A stretch of 37,576 nucleotides of DNA, taken from Verrucomicrobiota bacterium (GTDB taxonomy: Bacteria; Verrucomicrobiota; Verrucomicrobiia; Limisphaerales; JACQFS01). Under the pieces are notes generated by a model. The model made no database searches. It saw only the letters and a list, made by a program, of their open reading frames with translations, and was not told where the DNA came from. Each line of letters starts with the position of its first letter. Position 1 is the first letter of the stretch. Location: assembly GCA_016199935.1 (NCBI GenBank), contig JACQFS010000077.1, positions 1-37,576 of the forward strand, written 5' to 3'. Positions 15,229-23,093 of the stretch are shown here, in pieces. A program made the position numbers and the translations under genes.

Positions 15229-16680
15229 ATGAAACGTCTCAACTTCAACAAAGCCATCCCGCTGCTCGCGACGCTGGCCGGGCTCATTTTCGTCGGCGTC
15301 AATCCCGGCCGCGCGCAAACCGCTGCCGGCCTCACCAATTACGTGGTCCCGGTGGTGACCGTCGTGGCCACCGACCCGCTGGCCTCGGAGACGGGTGACT
15401 CGGGCGAGTTCACCATCTTCCGGAGTGGCAGCACGAATTTTCCACTGAACGTGTTCTACCGGCTCGGCGGCTCGGCGACCTACGGCTTGGACTATACCGC
15501 GCCGCCGGCTTGGGCCTACATTGCGGCGGGCGCGACTTCCGCCGTCGTGACGGTCCAGCCACTGGCCGACAATCTGGCCGAGGGCGATGAAACGGTGGTG
15601 CTGCAACTGAGGTGGTCGCCGCTGCTCATTCCCGTCAACTACTCGATCGGCACTCCGAACAGCGCCACCGTGACCATCGCGGACGGCCCGCCGGCGGGCA
15701 CCAACCGCCCGCCGGTCGTTAGCCTCGTGGCCCCGCCGAACGGCGCTGTGTTCAAGACGCCAGCGGATATTTTACTCCTCGCGACGGCGCTCGACTTCGA
15801 CGGCACGGTGAACAAGGTGGAATTTTTCTCGGGGACGACCAGCCTCGGCGTGGCCACCAACAACCCGCTCATCCTCACGCCGGTGGGTGCTTCACCGATC
15901 AGTCCGTTCCATCTCGTTTGGACCAACGTGCCGCCCGGCGGCTACGTCCTCACGGCCGTGGCCACGGACAACGGCGGGGCGATGGCTACGTCCGCACCCG
16001 TGAACATTACGGTCGTCACGAACCTTCCCGACACGAACGTGCCGCCGGTCGTCACCCTCTTCGCCATTGATGCCGTCGCCTCCGAGGGGACGAATTATCT
16101 GCGCTGGGCCGGCTGGCCACCGGCACCGACGGGCACGAACATTTGCTGTTTCACCAACACCGCGGCGTTCCTGGTGCGCCGGCGCGGCGACACCAACTCC
16201 GACCTCACGGTGAGCTACGCGGTCAGTGGAACCGCGTCGAACGGCGTGGACTACGAATCACTGTCGGGTGTCGTCACGATTCCGAGCGGGCATCAGACAG
16301 CCCGCATCACGGTGGTGCCGATTGATGACGACCTTCCGGAGCCGGTGGAGACGGTCGTCCTGACGTTGCAACAGCCGACCAATTCCCCGCCCGCCTACAA
16401 CGTCGGGCGACCCGCCCGCGCGGTCGCCATCATCGTGGACAACGATCATCCCCGGCCTCTGATGTGCGCGTTGTCCAACAGCCTCTTCCACGTCTGTCTG
16501 CCGGCGACCAACACCGCGTGCTACCGGCTGGAGTTTTCGACGAACCTCGTCAACTGGCTGCCGCTTTGCACCAACCTCGTGACCGAGGGCGCCTTTCATT
16601 ATGTTGACCCCGACGCCACGAATTCGCCGCAGCGGTTTTATCGCGTGCTGCCCGACGCCAATCCGCCCGTGGAGAATTGA
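15229..16680 (+). CDS. Secreted Calx-beta / Ig-like domain protein
   Basis: A 483-residue exported protein. ATG 15229 follows an AGAAAGAAG ribosome binding sequence and opens a signal peptide (KRLNFNKAIPLLATLAGLIFVG, cleavage probably after GRAQ near residue 29). A Calx-beta domain follows (about 40-155, with DYTAPPAWAYIAAG and DNLAEGDETVVLQL), then a bacterial Ig-like domain (about 160-260, VSLVAPPNGAVFKTPADI ... VATDNGG). A second Calx-beta domain (about 275-415) has DYESLSGVVTIPSGH and DDDLPEPVETVVLTL. A C-terminal YRLEFSTNLVNWLPL ... FYRVL module is of the kind common on verrucomicrobial surface proteins. Likely role: calcium-binding adhesion or matrix. Monocistronic as far as can be seen. 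Confidence 0.88.
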   Translation: MKRLNFNKAIPLLATLAGLIFVGVNPGRAQTAAGLTNYVVPVVTVVATDPLASETGDSGEFTIFRSGSTNFPLNVFYRLGGSATYGLDYTAPPAWAYIAAGATSAVVTVQPLADNLAEGDETVVLQLRWSPLLIPVNYSIGTPNSATVTIADGPPAGTNRPPVVSLVAPPNGAVFKTPADILLLATALDFDGTVNKVEFFSGTTSLGVATNNPLILTPVGASPISPFHLVWTNVPPGGYVLTAVATDNGGAMATSAPVNITVVTNLPDTNVPPVVTLFAIDAVASEGTNYLRWAGWPPAPTGTNICCFTNTAAFLVRRRGDTNSDLTVSYAVSGTASNGVDYESLSGVVTIPSGHQTARITVVPIDDDLPEPVETVVLTLQQPTNSPPAYNVGRPARAVAIIVDNDHPRPLMCALSNSLFHVCLPATNTACYRLEFSTNLVNWLPLCTNLVTEGAFHYVDPDATNSPQRFYRVLPDANPPVEN

Positions 16681-16762
16681 GCAAGGGCGGCCCAGGCCGG
16701 CCAGCAGATGACGGGAGATTGGCTGGCATTGCGGGTGCGACCGGCGCTAGTCTGCGCCGCGT

Positions 16763-17167
16763 ATGCAAATGCTCTGCGCCATCCTGTGCGACTACGCGGC
16801 GGACTACAGCGGCAAGCTCGCCGTCATGGGCGCGTTCGACACCATCATGGCGCAGCAGTTTCCCGTCACGCACGCGCACTGCTCCATCGCCATCCGCGTG
16901 CTCTTCAACGACACGGACGAGGGGAAGCACAAGTTTTCCATCAAGCTGATTGATTCCGACGGGCGCAACGTGCTGCCGAAGCTCGAGCCGGAAATCCAGG
17001 TGAAGCTCGCGGAGGAAATGTTTTTAGCGTCGCACAACTTCGTCATCAACCTCCAGGGCCTGAAGTTCGACAAGCCGGGGCAATACTCGATTGACGTGAG
17101 CTACGACGGCGAGATCGTCTCGCGCGTGCCGCTTCAGGTGATCGAGATGAAGAAGCCGGCGGCGTAG
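16763..17167 (+). CDS. DUF6941-like conserved hypothetical protein
   Basis: A 134-residue cytoplasmic protein, MQMLCAILCDYAADYSGKLAVMGAFDTI. It shows an immunoglobulin-like beta pattern: CDYA..GKL.VMGAFDTI, IAIRVLFNDTDEGKHKF, LIDSDGRNVLP, FVINLQGLKFDKPGQYSIDVSYDGE and VSRVPLQVIE. This matches my memory of the DUF6941 family, small proteins of unknown role found singly in many Verrucomicrobiota and Planctomycetes. An ATG at 16769 is an alternative start. No signal peptide. It converges with deoA only 15 bp away, with no obvious terminator between them. Confidence 0.8.
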   Translation: MQMLCAILCDYAADYSGKLAVMGAFDTIMAQQFPVTHAHCSIAIRVLFNDTDEGKHKFSIKLIDSDGRNVLPKLEPEIQVKLAEEMFLASHNFVINLQGLKFDKPGQYSIDVSYDGEIVSRVPLQVIEMKKPAA

Positions 17168-17182
17168 GTGACGCGCTCCGCT

Positions 17183-18493
17183 TCAAGCTGAAATGACTTC
17201 GTGAACCAGCGGCGGGAGTTGGGGAGCCTTTTCAGAAAACTCGAAGGCGGTGCGGAGGCGGAGCAGCGCGGCCTCGGCTTCGGCTTGAGTCGCAGCGTGA
17301 ACGCGCGCGAGCAGTGACTTCCTTTGCATTGATTCGCCGGGCTTGGCCAGCGAGTCAATGCCCACGTCGGGGTTGATGGCCGAATCCTTCATCATGCGCC
17401 CGCCGCCGAGGTCGCGGACGATTTCGCCGACGATGCGGGAGTCCACCTTGCTGACGAACCCTTCGCGGTCGCTCACGAGTTCGAGCACGACGGGCGCGGC
17501 GTGGTCGAGCTTGAGCTTTGCGCGGTAGGCGGCGAGGTCCGCGCCTTGGGCAACGATGAGTTCCTCCCACTTTCTTAGCGCGTCACCGGACTCCAAGCCG
17601 AGGACTGCGGCCCGGCGTGTGATGGCCAGATCGAATCCACTCATTGTTTGCGCTGCCAGATGCGCAGCGCACTCAACGACGAGTTGCCGCAAATCTTCCG
17701 GCCCCTTTCCTTCGAGGCAGGCCACGGATTCCTTCACCTCAAGCCAGTTGCCGGCGGCGCGGCCGAGCGGCGTGTTCATGTCGGTGAGCAGCGCGCGGGT
17801 GTTCACGCCGCAGTCGTGCGCGAGTGTGACGATGCTGCGGGCGAGTTCGCGCGCGGCCTCGCGCGTCTGCATGAAGGCGGCGGTGCCGAACTTCACATCC
17901 ATGATGAGCGCGTGAAGACTCTCGGCGAGTTTCTTGGAAAGGATGCTCGCGGTGATGAGCGGGATGCTCGGCACGGTGCCGGTCACGTCGCGCAGGGCAT
18001 AAATCTTTTTGTCGGCGGGAATCATCGTCGCCGTCTGGCCGCCCATCGCGACGCCGAGGCGCTGCACCTGCGCGACGAGGCGGGCGCGGTCGAGCTGCGT
18101 GGTGAGGCCGGGGATGGATTCGAGCTTGTCGAGCGTGCCGCCGGTGATGCCGAGGCCGCGGCCGGAAATCATCGGCACGCGGAAGCCGAGGCACGCGAGC
18201 AGCGGCGCGAGCGGAAGGGAGACTTTGTCGCCGACACCGCCAGTGGAGTGTTTGTCCACGATGGGGCGCGGGTCGTCGGGAAATTTCAGCACCTCGCCGG
18301 AGTCGCGCATGGCGAGGGTGAGAGCGGCGGTTTCCTCGCGGCTCATCCCGCGAAAAAAAACGGCCATGAGGAAGGCCGACATCTGGTAATCGGGAATCTG
18401 CCCGGCGGTATAGGCGCGGATGGCGTCCTGAATCTGCGCGGCGGTGAGCGGGGAGCCGTCGCGTTTGCGTTCGATCAACGGGAGGAAGTTCAC
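17183..18493 (-). CDS. deoA: Thymidine / pyrimidine-nucleoside phosphorylase
   Basis: A 436-residue enzyme that splits thymidine (or uridine) with phosphate to base and (deoxy)ribose 1-phosphate for salvage. Signatures: DYQMSAFLMAVFFRGMSREE, DKHSTGGVGDKVSLPLAPLLACLG (phosphate-binding glycine loop, about 80-103), MISGRGLGITGGTLDKLESIPG, ADKKIYALRDVTGTVPSIPLI, and KFGTAAFM at the usual KxGxxAFM position. Length agrees with DeoA/Pdp. It starts with GTG immediately next to a TTCAGT-type inverted repeat and has no clear Shine-Dalgarno. It lies downstream of fabF on the same strand, which is an unusual companion. The CNT transporter at 2.8-4.3 kb could supply its substrate. Confidence 0.95.
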   Translation of the reverse strand: MNFLPLIERKRDGSPLTAAQIQDAIRAYTAGQIPDYQMSAFLMAVFFRGMSREETAALTLAMRDSGEVLKFPDDPRPIVDKHSTGGVGDKVSLPLAPLLACLGFRVPMISGRGLGITGGTLDKLESIPGLTTQLDRARLVAQVQRLGVAMGGQTATMIPADKKIYALRDVTGTVPSIPLITASILSKKLAESLHALIMDVKFGTAAFMQTREAARELARSIVTLAHDCGVNTRALLTDMNTPLGRAAGNWLEVKESVACLEGKGPEDLRQLVVECAAHLAAQTMSGFDLAITRRAAVLGLESGDALRKWEELIVAQGADLAAYRAKLKLDHAAPVVLELVSDREGFVSKVDSRIVGEIVRDLGGGRMMKDSAINPDVGIDSLAKPGESMQRKSLLARVHAATQAEAEAALLRLRTAFEFSEKAPQLPPLVHEVISA

Positions 18494-18497
18494 AGAA

Positions 18498-18564
18498 GTA
18501 TTCAGTATTCAGTTTTCAGTGTTCAGTCACGCGCGAACGGTCTGAACACTGAACACTGAACACT
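18498..18564. repeat. TTCAGT-word inverted repeat between fabF and deoA
   Basis: The left arm (18498-18527) is made of agtattcagt/ttttcagtgttcag words, and the right arm (18542-18564) of three gaacact units. Arms pair over about 20 bp (cagtgttcag with ctgaacactg exact). The element fills the fabF-deoA spacer and abuts the deoA start codon, so the deoA leader is essentially the repeat. Confidence 0.75.
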
Positions 18565-18577
18565 GCTCACTTCGGAA

Positions 18578-19837
18578 TCACCCGTTGAACTTCCTCGCCA
18601 CCGTGCAGGCATTGTGCCCGCCGAAGCCGAAGGAGTTGTTCACGATGGCGTTGACCTTCAACTCGCGTGCGGTGTGCGGCACGTAGTCGAGGTCGCACTC
18701 GGGGTCGGGGTTGTCGAGGTTGATGGTCGGCGGAACGATGTCCGTCTGGAGCGCCTTGACGCAGATGGCCATCTCGACCGCGCCGGCCGCGCCGAGCATG
18801 TGGCCGGTCGCGCCCTTCGTGGAACTCACCGCGAGCTTCTTCGCGTGCTCGCCGAAGACGGTCTTGATGGCCTGCGTCTCGCACACGTCGCCCTGCGGCG
18901 TGGAGGTGCCGTGGGCGTTGATGTAGGAAATGTCCGTCGGATTCAGTTGCGCGTTCTTGAGCGCCATCTTCATGCAGCGCGCCGCGCCCTCGCCGCCGGG
19001 GGCGGGGGCGGTCATGTGGTTGGCGTCGGCGGTGTTGCCGTAGCCGAGCAGCTCGCAATAAATTTTCGCGCCGCGCGCCTTCGCGTGTTCGAGTTCCTCC
19101 AGCACGAGCACGCCCGCGCCTTCGCCCATGACGAAGCCGTCGCGGCCCGCGTCGAAGGGGCGCGAGGATTTCTTCGGCTCGTCGTTGCGCGTGCTCATGG
19201 CGCGCATGGCGCAGAAGCCGCCGATGCCGAGGTCATTGACGGTGGCCTCGCTGCCGCCGGCGAACATCACGGCGGCGTCGCCCATCTTGATGGTGCGCCA
19301 CGCCTCGCCGATGGCGTGCGTGCTGGTCGCGCAGGCGGAGCAGGTGGCGACGTTCGGCCCGCGCAGTTTGTGATACATCGAGAACATCCCGGAGGCCATG
19401 TTCAGGATCAGCATCGGGATCATGAAGGGTGACATGCGGCCCGGCCCCTTTTGCAGCAGGATGGTGTGCTGCTCCGCCGTGGTGTGCAGTCCGCCGATGC
19501 CGGAGCCGATGAACACGCCGATCTCGTCGCGGTTCAGCTTGTCCAGGTCCATCCCGGAATCCTTGAGTGCCTGCCAGCCCGCGTGGACGGCGAACTGCGT
19601 GAAGCGGTCGGTGCGGCGCACCTCCTTGGGCGAGGGAAACGCCGGCACGGGATCGAAGTTCTTCACCTCGGCCGCGATTTTGCAGTCATACGCCGACGCG
19701 TCGAACGAGGTGATGCGGTCGATCCCGCACTGACCCGCGAGCAGGTTATTCCAGAGCTCGTCCAGGCTTTGGCCCAGCGGCGACACGACCCCGGCGCCGG
19801 TGATCACCACGCGACGGTCGGTCCAGTTGCTACCCAT
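18578..19837 (-). CDS. fabF: 3-oxoacyl-[acyl-carrier-protein] synthase II
   Basis: A 419-residue condensing enzyme of type II fatty-acid elongation. The catalytic triad is visible: the cysteine in TCSACATSTHAIG (Cys169), the histidine in INAHGTSTPQGD, and the second histidine in KGATGHMLGAAGAVE. A C-terminal NNSFGFGGHNA block follows. N-terminal RRVVITGAGVVSPLG and EIGVFIGSGIGG are standard. Length fits FabF. It lies 60 bp downstream of acpP, separated by a hairpin, as the last fab gene of the cluster. The ATG at 19837 is the family start. Confidence 0.97.
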   Translation of the reverse strand: MGSNWTDRRVVITGAGVVSPLGQSLDELWNNLLAGQCGIDRITSFDASAYDCKIAAEVKNFDPVPAFPSPKEVRRTDRFTQFAVHAGWQALKDSGMDLDKLNRDEIGVFIGSGIGGLHTTAEQHTILLQKGPGRMSPFMIPMLILNMASGMFSMYHKLRGPNVATCSACATSTHAIGEAWRTIKMGDAAVMFAGGSEATVNDLGIGGFCAMRAMSTRNDEPKKSSRPFDAGRDGFVMGEGAGVLVLEELEHAKARGAKIYCELLGYGNTADANHMTAPAPGGEGAARCMKMALKNAQLNPTDISYINAHGTSTPQGDVCETQAIKTVFGEHAKKLAVSSTKGATGHMLGAAGAVEMAICVKALQTDIVPPTINLDNPDPECDLDYVPHTARELKVNAIVNNSFGFGGHNACTVARKFNG

Positions 19838-19882
19838 AAAGTCAAACGGGGCAGCGCCAGCACATCGGCGGACGCTGCCCCG
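19838..19882 (-). terminator. Hairpin with short T-rich tail between acpP and fabF (possible attenuator)
   Basis: A perfect 10-bp inverted repeat CGGGGCAGCG / CGCTGCCCCG (19847-19856 and 19873-19882) occupies the 60-bp spacer. Read on the minus strand, the stem is followed by GTTTGACTTTATG running into the fabF start codon. The tail is interrupted, so it would be a weak terminator or an mRNA-stabilising stem. Either would let acpP be made in excess over fabF. Confidence 0.6.
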
Positions 19883-19897
19883 AAAAGTGTCAGGCGG

Positions 19898-20146
19898 TTA
19901 CTTGTTGCCCGAGGTTTCCTCGATGTATTTGATGACATCGCCGACGCTCTGGAGCTTCTCGGCCTGTTCGTCGGGAATCTCCTGGCCGAACTCCTCCTCG
20001 AGCGCCATGACCAGCTCGACGGTGTCGAGCGAGTCCGCGCCCAAGTCCTCGATGAACTTCGCGTCGGGGGTGACCTGGTCGGCGTTCACGCCGAGCTGCT
20101 CGACGATGATTTTCTTGATGCGCGCTTCGATTGTTTGATCAGCCAT
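19898..20146 (-). CDS. acpP: Acyl carrier protein
   Basis: An acidic 82-residue protein that carries acyl chains on 4'-phosphopantetheine. The attachment serine is Ser39 in [19 protein letters not shown], the canonical DSL motif with the following recognition helix. Four-helix layout and length are normal, and the C-terminus ([10 protein letters not shown]...) is typical. It lies 126 bp downstream of fabG, a spacer long enough for its own promoter, and upstream of fabF with a hairpin in between. Confidence 0.97.
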   Translation of the reverse strand: MADQTIEARIKKIIVEQLGVNADQVTPDAKFIEDLGADSLDTVELVMALEEEFGQEIPDEQAEKLQSVGDVIKYIEETSGNK

Positions 20147-20171
20147 GTGAGTCAGTAGTTAATTGCCCGCG

Positions 20172-20200
20172 TCTTTAAGCGACGCGCAAGGGAGCGTCAA
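20172..20200 (-). promoter_or_regulatory. Candidate acpP promoter
   Basis: On the minus strand TTGACG (20195-20200) and TAAAGA (20172-20177) are separated by 17 bp, about 25 bp before the acpP start. The -35 box is good and the -10 box is weak. A separate promoter for acpP would fit the 126-bp gap after fabG. Confidence 0.4.
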
Positions 20201-20272
20201 GCCCTGATTCGGAATCAAATCTTTCGCCCGCAAAAAGCGCGGTTGCAGCATCCCGGCCGCCACGACCCGCGA

Positions 20273-21016
20273 TCACATCACCATCCCGCCATCCACCGTG
20301 AGCACCTGGCCGGTGATGTAGCGCGCGGTGGGACTGGCGAGAAACAGCGCGGCGTCGGCGATGTCGTCCGCCTTCCCGAAGCAGTTCATCGGAATCACTT
20401 TCAAGAGGCCCGTGCGCATCTCCTCGTTGAGCACGGCGGTCATGTCCGTCTCGATGAAGCCGGGGGCGAGCGCGTTGACGGTGATGCTGCGCGAGGCCAG
20501 CTCCTTGGCTGCGGACTTGGTGAAGCCGATGAGGCCGGCCTTGCTCGCGGCGTAATTGCACTGGCCGCCGTTGCCGATGAGGCCGATGACGGAGGCGACG
20601 TTGATGATGCGGCCGCTGCGCTGCTTGGCGAACGCGCGGGCGAAGGCCTTGGTGAAATGAAACGCGCCCTTCAGATTCGTGTCGAGCACCGTGTCCCAAT
20701 CCGCCTCGCTCATGCGCATCAGCAGGCCGTCACGCGTGACGCCGGCGTTGTTCACGAGGATGTCCACCTTGCCGCACTCGGCGAGAATTTTCTCGCCCGC
20801 AGCGGCAACGGCGGCGCCATCGCTCACGTCCACGGCGTGTGCCCACGCCTTGCGGCCGAGCGCGCGGATTTCAGCGGCCACCTTCTCGGAATTTTCCGCC
20901 GTGCGCGAGACGCAGGCAACGTCCGCCCCGGCGGCGGCAAACTTGAGGGCGATGGCGCGGCCGATGCCGCGGCCGGCGCCAGTGACGACGGCGATGTGGT
21001 TGGTGAGTGGGGTCAT
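20273..21016 (-). CDS. fabG: 3-oxoacyl-[acyl-carrier-protein] reductase
   Basis: A 247-residue classical SDR that reduces 3-oxoacyl-ACP with NADPH in fatty-acid elongation. The TGAGRGIG cofactor loop (12-19), NNAGVTRDGLL (89-99) and catalytic Ser142, Tyr155 and Lys159 (NVASVIG ... CNYAASK) are all present. The C-terminal PGFIETDM and YITGQVLTVDGGMVM are the standard FabG ending. It lies between fabD (37-bp gap, with a single arm of the aaggagtaat repeat word) and acpP. Confidence 0.97.
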   Translation of the reverse strand: MTPLTNHIAVVTGAGRGIGRAIALKFAAAGADVACVSRTAENSEKVAAEIRALGRKAWAHAVDVSDGAAVAAAGEKILAECGKVDILVNNAGVTRDGLLMRMSEADWDTVLDTNLKGAFHFTKAFARAFAKQRSGRIINVASVIGLIGNGGQCNYAASKAGLIGFTKSAAKELASRSITVNALAPGFIETDMTAVLNEEMRTGLLKVIPMNCFGKADDIADAALFLASPTARYITGQVLTVDGGMVM

Positions 21017-21053
21017 GATGAGTAAGGAGTAATCCTTAATTGGTGACGGGGAA

Positions 21054-21983
21054 TCAGGTGGTGAGAGCCTTGGCGGTGGCGTCGAGGCTCGCGGCGTCGG
21101 CGACGTTCAGCATCTGCGCGGTCTTGTCGATGCGCTTCATGAAGCCGGTCAGCGCGGTGCCGGGGCCCAGTTCGATGAAACGGGTGAAGCCCTGCGCGAG
21201 CAGGTGGCGCATGGAGTTTTCCCACAGCACCGAGCTGGTGACTTGCGCGACGAGGCGCGCGCGGATGTCCGCCGGGCCGGCGTGCGGCTGGGCGTTGACG
21301 TTCGCGATGACGGGCACGGTCGGCGCGACGAGGGTGATGTCGGCGAGCGCGGCGTCGAGCTTGGGCTGCGCGCTGGCCATGAGCGGCGAGTGATACGCGC
21401 CGGCGACGGTGAGCGGGAGAGCGCGCTTGGCGCCGCGGGCTTTGGCGAGTTCGCACGCGCTCGCGATCTTGTCCGCCGCGCCGGAGATGACGAGCTGGCC
21501 GGGGCAGTTGAGGTTCGCGAGCGTCACGCCGGTTTCGTCGCAGACTTCGCGCGTCGGCACTTCGTCGAGGCCGATGATCGCGGCCATGCCGCCCTTCGTC
21601 ATCTCGCACGCCTCCTGCATGAAGCGCCCGCGCTGCCGCACGACTTTCAATCCATCCTCGAACGACATCGCGCCCGCCGCGGCGAGCGCGGTGAACTCGC
21701 CGAGCGAGAGGCCGGCCGTCGCGTCAAATTGCAAACCCGGCACGCGCTCCTTGAGCAACTGCCACGCGACCCAGCTCACGAGGTAGATGCCCGGCTGCGC
21801 GTTCTCGGTCTTCGTGAGTTCCGACTCGGGGCCGTTGAAGCAAATGCCCGCGAGGTCGTAGCCGAGCGCGGCGTTGGCGCGGTCGAAGAGCGCCCGCGCG
21901 GCGGGAAATTGTTCCGCCAAGTCTTTGCCCATGCCGACCGCCTGCGCGCCCTGGCCGGCGAAAAGGAGTGCTGTCTGGTTCAT
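21054..21983 (-). CDS. fabD: Malonyl-CoA:ACP transacylase
   Basis: A 309-residue enzyme that loads malonyl groups onto ACP. LLFAGQGAQAVGMGKDL opens the protein, the nucleophile is Ser93 in GLSLGEFTAL, and the catalytic histidine is His198 in VAGAYHSPLM. NLNCPGQLVISG and a C-terminal GPGTALTGFMKRI complete the family pattern. Length typical. It is the first gene of the fabD-fabG-acpP-fabF set; plsX and fabH, which often precede fabD, are not in this window. A taaggagtaa-type inverted repeat lies just upstream. Confidence 0.96.
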   Translation of the reverse strand: MNQTALLFAGQGAQAVGMGKDLAEQFPAARALFDRANAALGYDLAGICFNGPESELTKTENAQPGIYLVSWVAWQLLKERVPGLQFDATAGLSLGEFTALAAAGAMSFEDGLKVVRQRGRFMQEACEMTKGGMAAIIGLDEVPTREVCDETGVTLANLNCPGQLVISGAADKIASACELAKARGAKRALPLTVAGAYHSPLMASAQPKLDAALADITLVAPTVPVIANVNAQPHAGPADIRARLVAQVTSSVLWENSMRHLLAQGFTRFIELGPGTALTGFMKRIDKTAQMLNVADAASLDATAKALTT

Positions 21984-22034
21984 TCGGTTGCGGGGAGTGA
22001 AACGGAAGTGCGGGCGCGGGGGAAGCGCAATGAA

Positions 22035-22098
22035 TAAGGAGTAAGCAGTAATCCGTAAGAGGACCCGGGGCGCATTACGGATTACTCCTTACTCCTTA
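22035..22098. repeat. TAAGGAGTAA-type inverted repeat, supplies a stop codon
   Basis: Arms 22035-22058 and 22075-22098 pair at 23 of 24 positions. The 64-bp element lies between fabD and the upstream propeller-like gene. The last codons and the TAA stop of that gene (22089 onward, minus strand) are read from the right arm. Single arms of the same word occur at 21017-21035 and near 5416-5434. Confidence 0.85.
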
Positions 22099-23045
22099 CG
22101 CTTCACATCCGGCCGCTTGCATTTGAACAGCGTCGGCCGCGTGTCACCCGGCGCGATCCAGCGGGCCTCGCCGTTGTTGTCGGTGCAGAGCCAGATGAAG
22201 TCGTCGTCCACCGCGAGACCTTCCATCGTGCTCGTCGGGTAGCGCGTGTTGTAGGCCACGGCCATTTTGCGCTCCATCTCGGAGAAGGAAAATTGCGCGA
22301 GCACCTTTTCCTTCTCCGCGTCCACCTGGAGCACCACGCGCGCCTCGCGCATGAGCACCCAGAGGTGGCCGCCGTGCCAGCAGAGGTCGGAGTAATGCGG
22401 ATCGCGCGCCTTGCTGTTGGCGGGATGCACGGCGAAGTCCCGCTCGACCTTGAGCGTCGCGAGGTCCACGACGATGAGGCGGCCAAGCTGGCGCTCGTTG
22501 GCAACGAAAAGTTTTCCGCCGCCGATGGCCACGCCTTCGAAGGACGCGTTCGGGTCGGAGTTGAAATACTTCGTCGTCCACGACCAATCAATCGGCAGCC
22601 GCTCCAGCTTCTCCGTCTTCGGATCGAAGCGCATGATCCAGCGGTTCGCCTCCTCGCACACGTAGAGGCGCCCCTGCGCGTCGCGCGCGAGGCCCTCGCA
22701 ATCCCAGCGGCCGACTTTCTCCTTCGCGAACGGCGCGAGTTGCGCGTCGGTGAAACAATTTGGCAGCCGCTCGAGGTCCGCCGCGTTGGTGCCGGCGAGA
22801 AAACGGATGCGCCAGATGCCGGGCGCGTGGTCGTTGATCGTGAGCAGGCCGCCGTCGGGCAGGAGCGTGAGGCCGGAGGCATCGAAGCGTTCGCCGTGCG
22901 GGAGGTTGAGTTGCCAGAACTGTTCGGCGACAAGGGCGAATTGCGGCCACGTGTCCGGCGCGAGGCCGCCCGCCGCCTGCGCGGCCCCGAGCAGCGCGCA
23001 ACCCACGCCGAGGATCAACCACAGGAACTGGAGGATTCGCTTCAC
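22089..23045 (-). CDS. Secreted propeller-like protein (SdiA-regulated/phytase-esterase-like)
   Basis: A 318-residue exported protein. A GTG start opens a signal peptide (KRILQFLWLILGVGCALLGA, cleavage near AQA at residue 24). The mature part has repeating blades: FDASGLTLLPDGGLLTINDH, CEGLARDAQGRLYVCEEANRWIMRF, FEGVAIGGGKLFVANERQLGRLIVVDL, DLCWHGGHLWVLMREARVVLQVD and MEGLAVDDDFIWLCTDNNGEARW. The alternating EGLA...G.LYV..E pattern is that of SdiA-regulated or esterase-like phytase-related beta-propellers. An extracytoplasmic sugar- or phosphate-ester role is possible but not shown. Its C-terminal residues (DVKRKE) and stop codon are read from an inverted repeat, so the original 3' end may have been replaced. 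Confidence 0.7.
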   Translation of the reverse strand: MKRILQFLWLILGVGCALLGAAQAAGGLAPDTWPQFALVAEQFWQLNLPHGERFDASGLTLLPDGGLLTINDHAPGIWRIRFLAGTNAADLERLPNCFTDAQLAPFAKEKVGRWDCEGLARDAQGRLYVCEEANRWIMRFDPKTEKLERLPIDWSWTTKYFNSDPNASFEGVAIGGGKLFVANERQLGRLIVVDLATLKVERDFAVHPANSKARDPHYSDLCWHGGHLWVLMREARVVLQVDAEKEKVLAQFSFSEMERKMAVAYNTRYPTSTMEGLAVDDDFIWLCTDNNGEARWIAPGDTRPTLFKCKRPDVKRKE

Positions 23046-23073
23046 CGAAATTATTTCCGCCGCACTTTGCCTC

Positions 23074-23089
23074 GGAGCGCCGGCGCTCC
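23074..23089. repeat. Perfect 16-bp palindrome ggagcgccggcgctcc
   Basis: Fully self-complementary 16-mer directly downstream of the serine acetyltransferase stop codon on the minus strand. It has no T-tract. It may protect the mRNA end or be a minimal repeat unit, since it shares the ggagcgc word with the 1355-1426 element. Confidence 0.5.
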
Positions 23090-23093
23090 CGGG

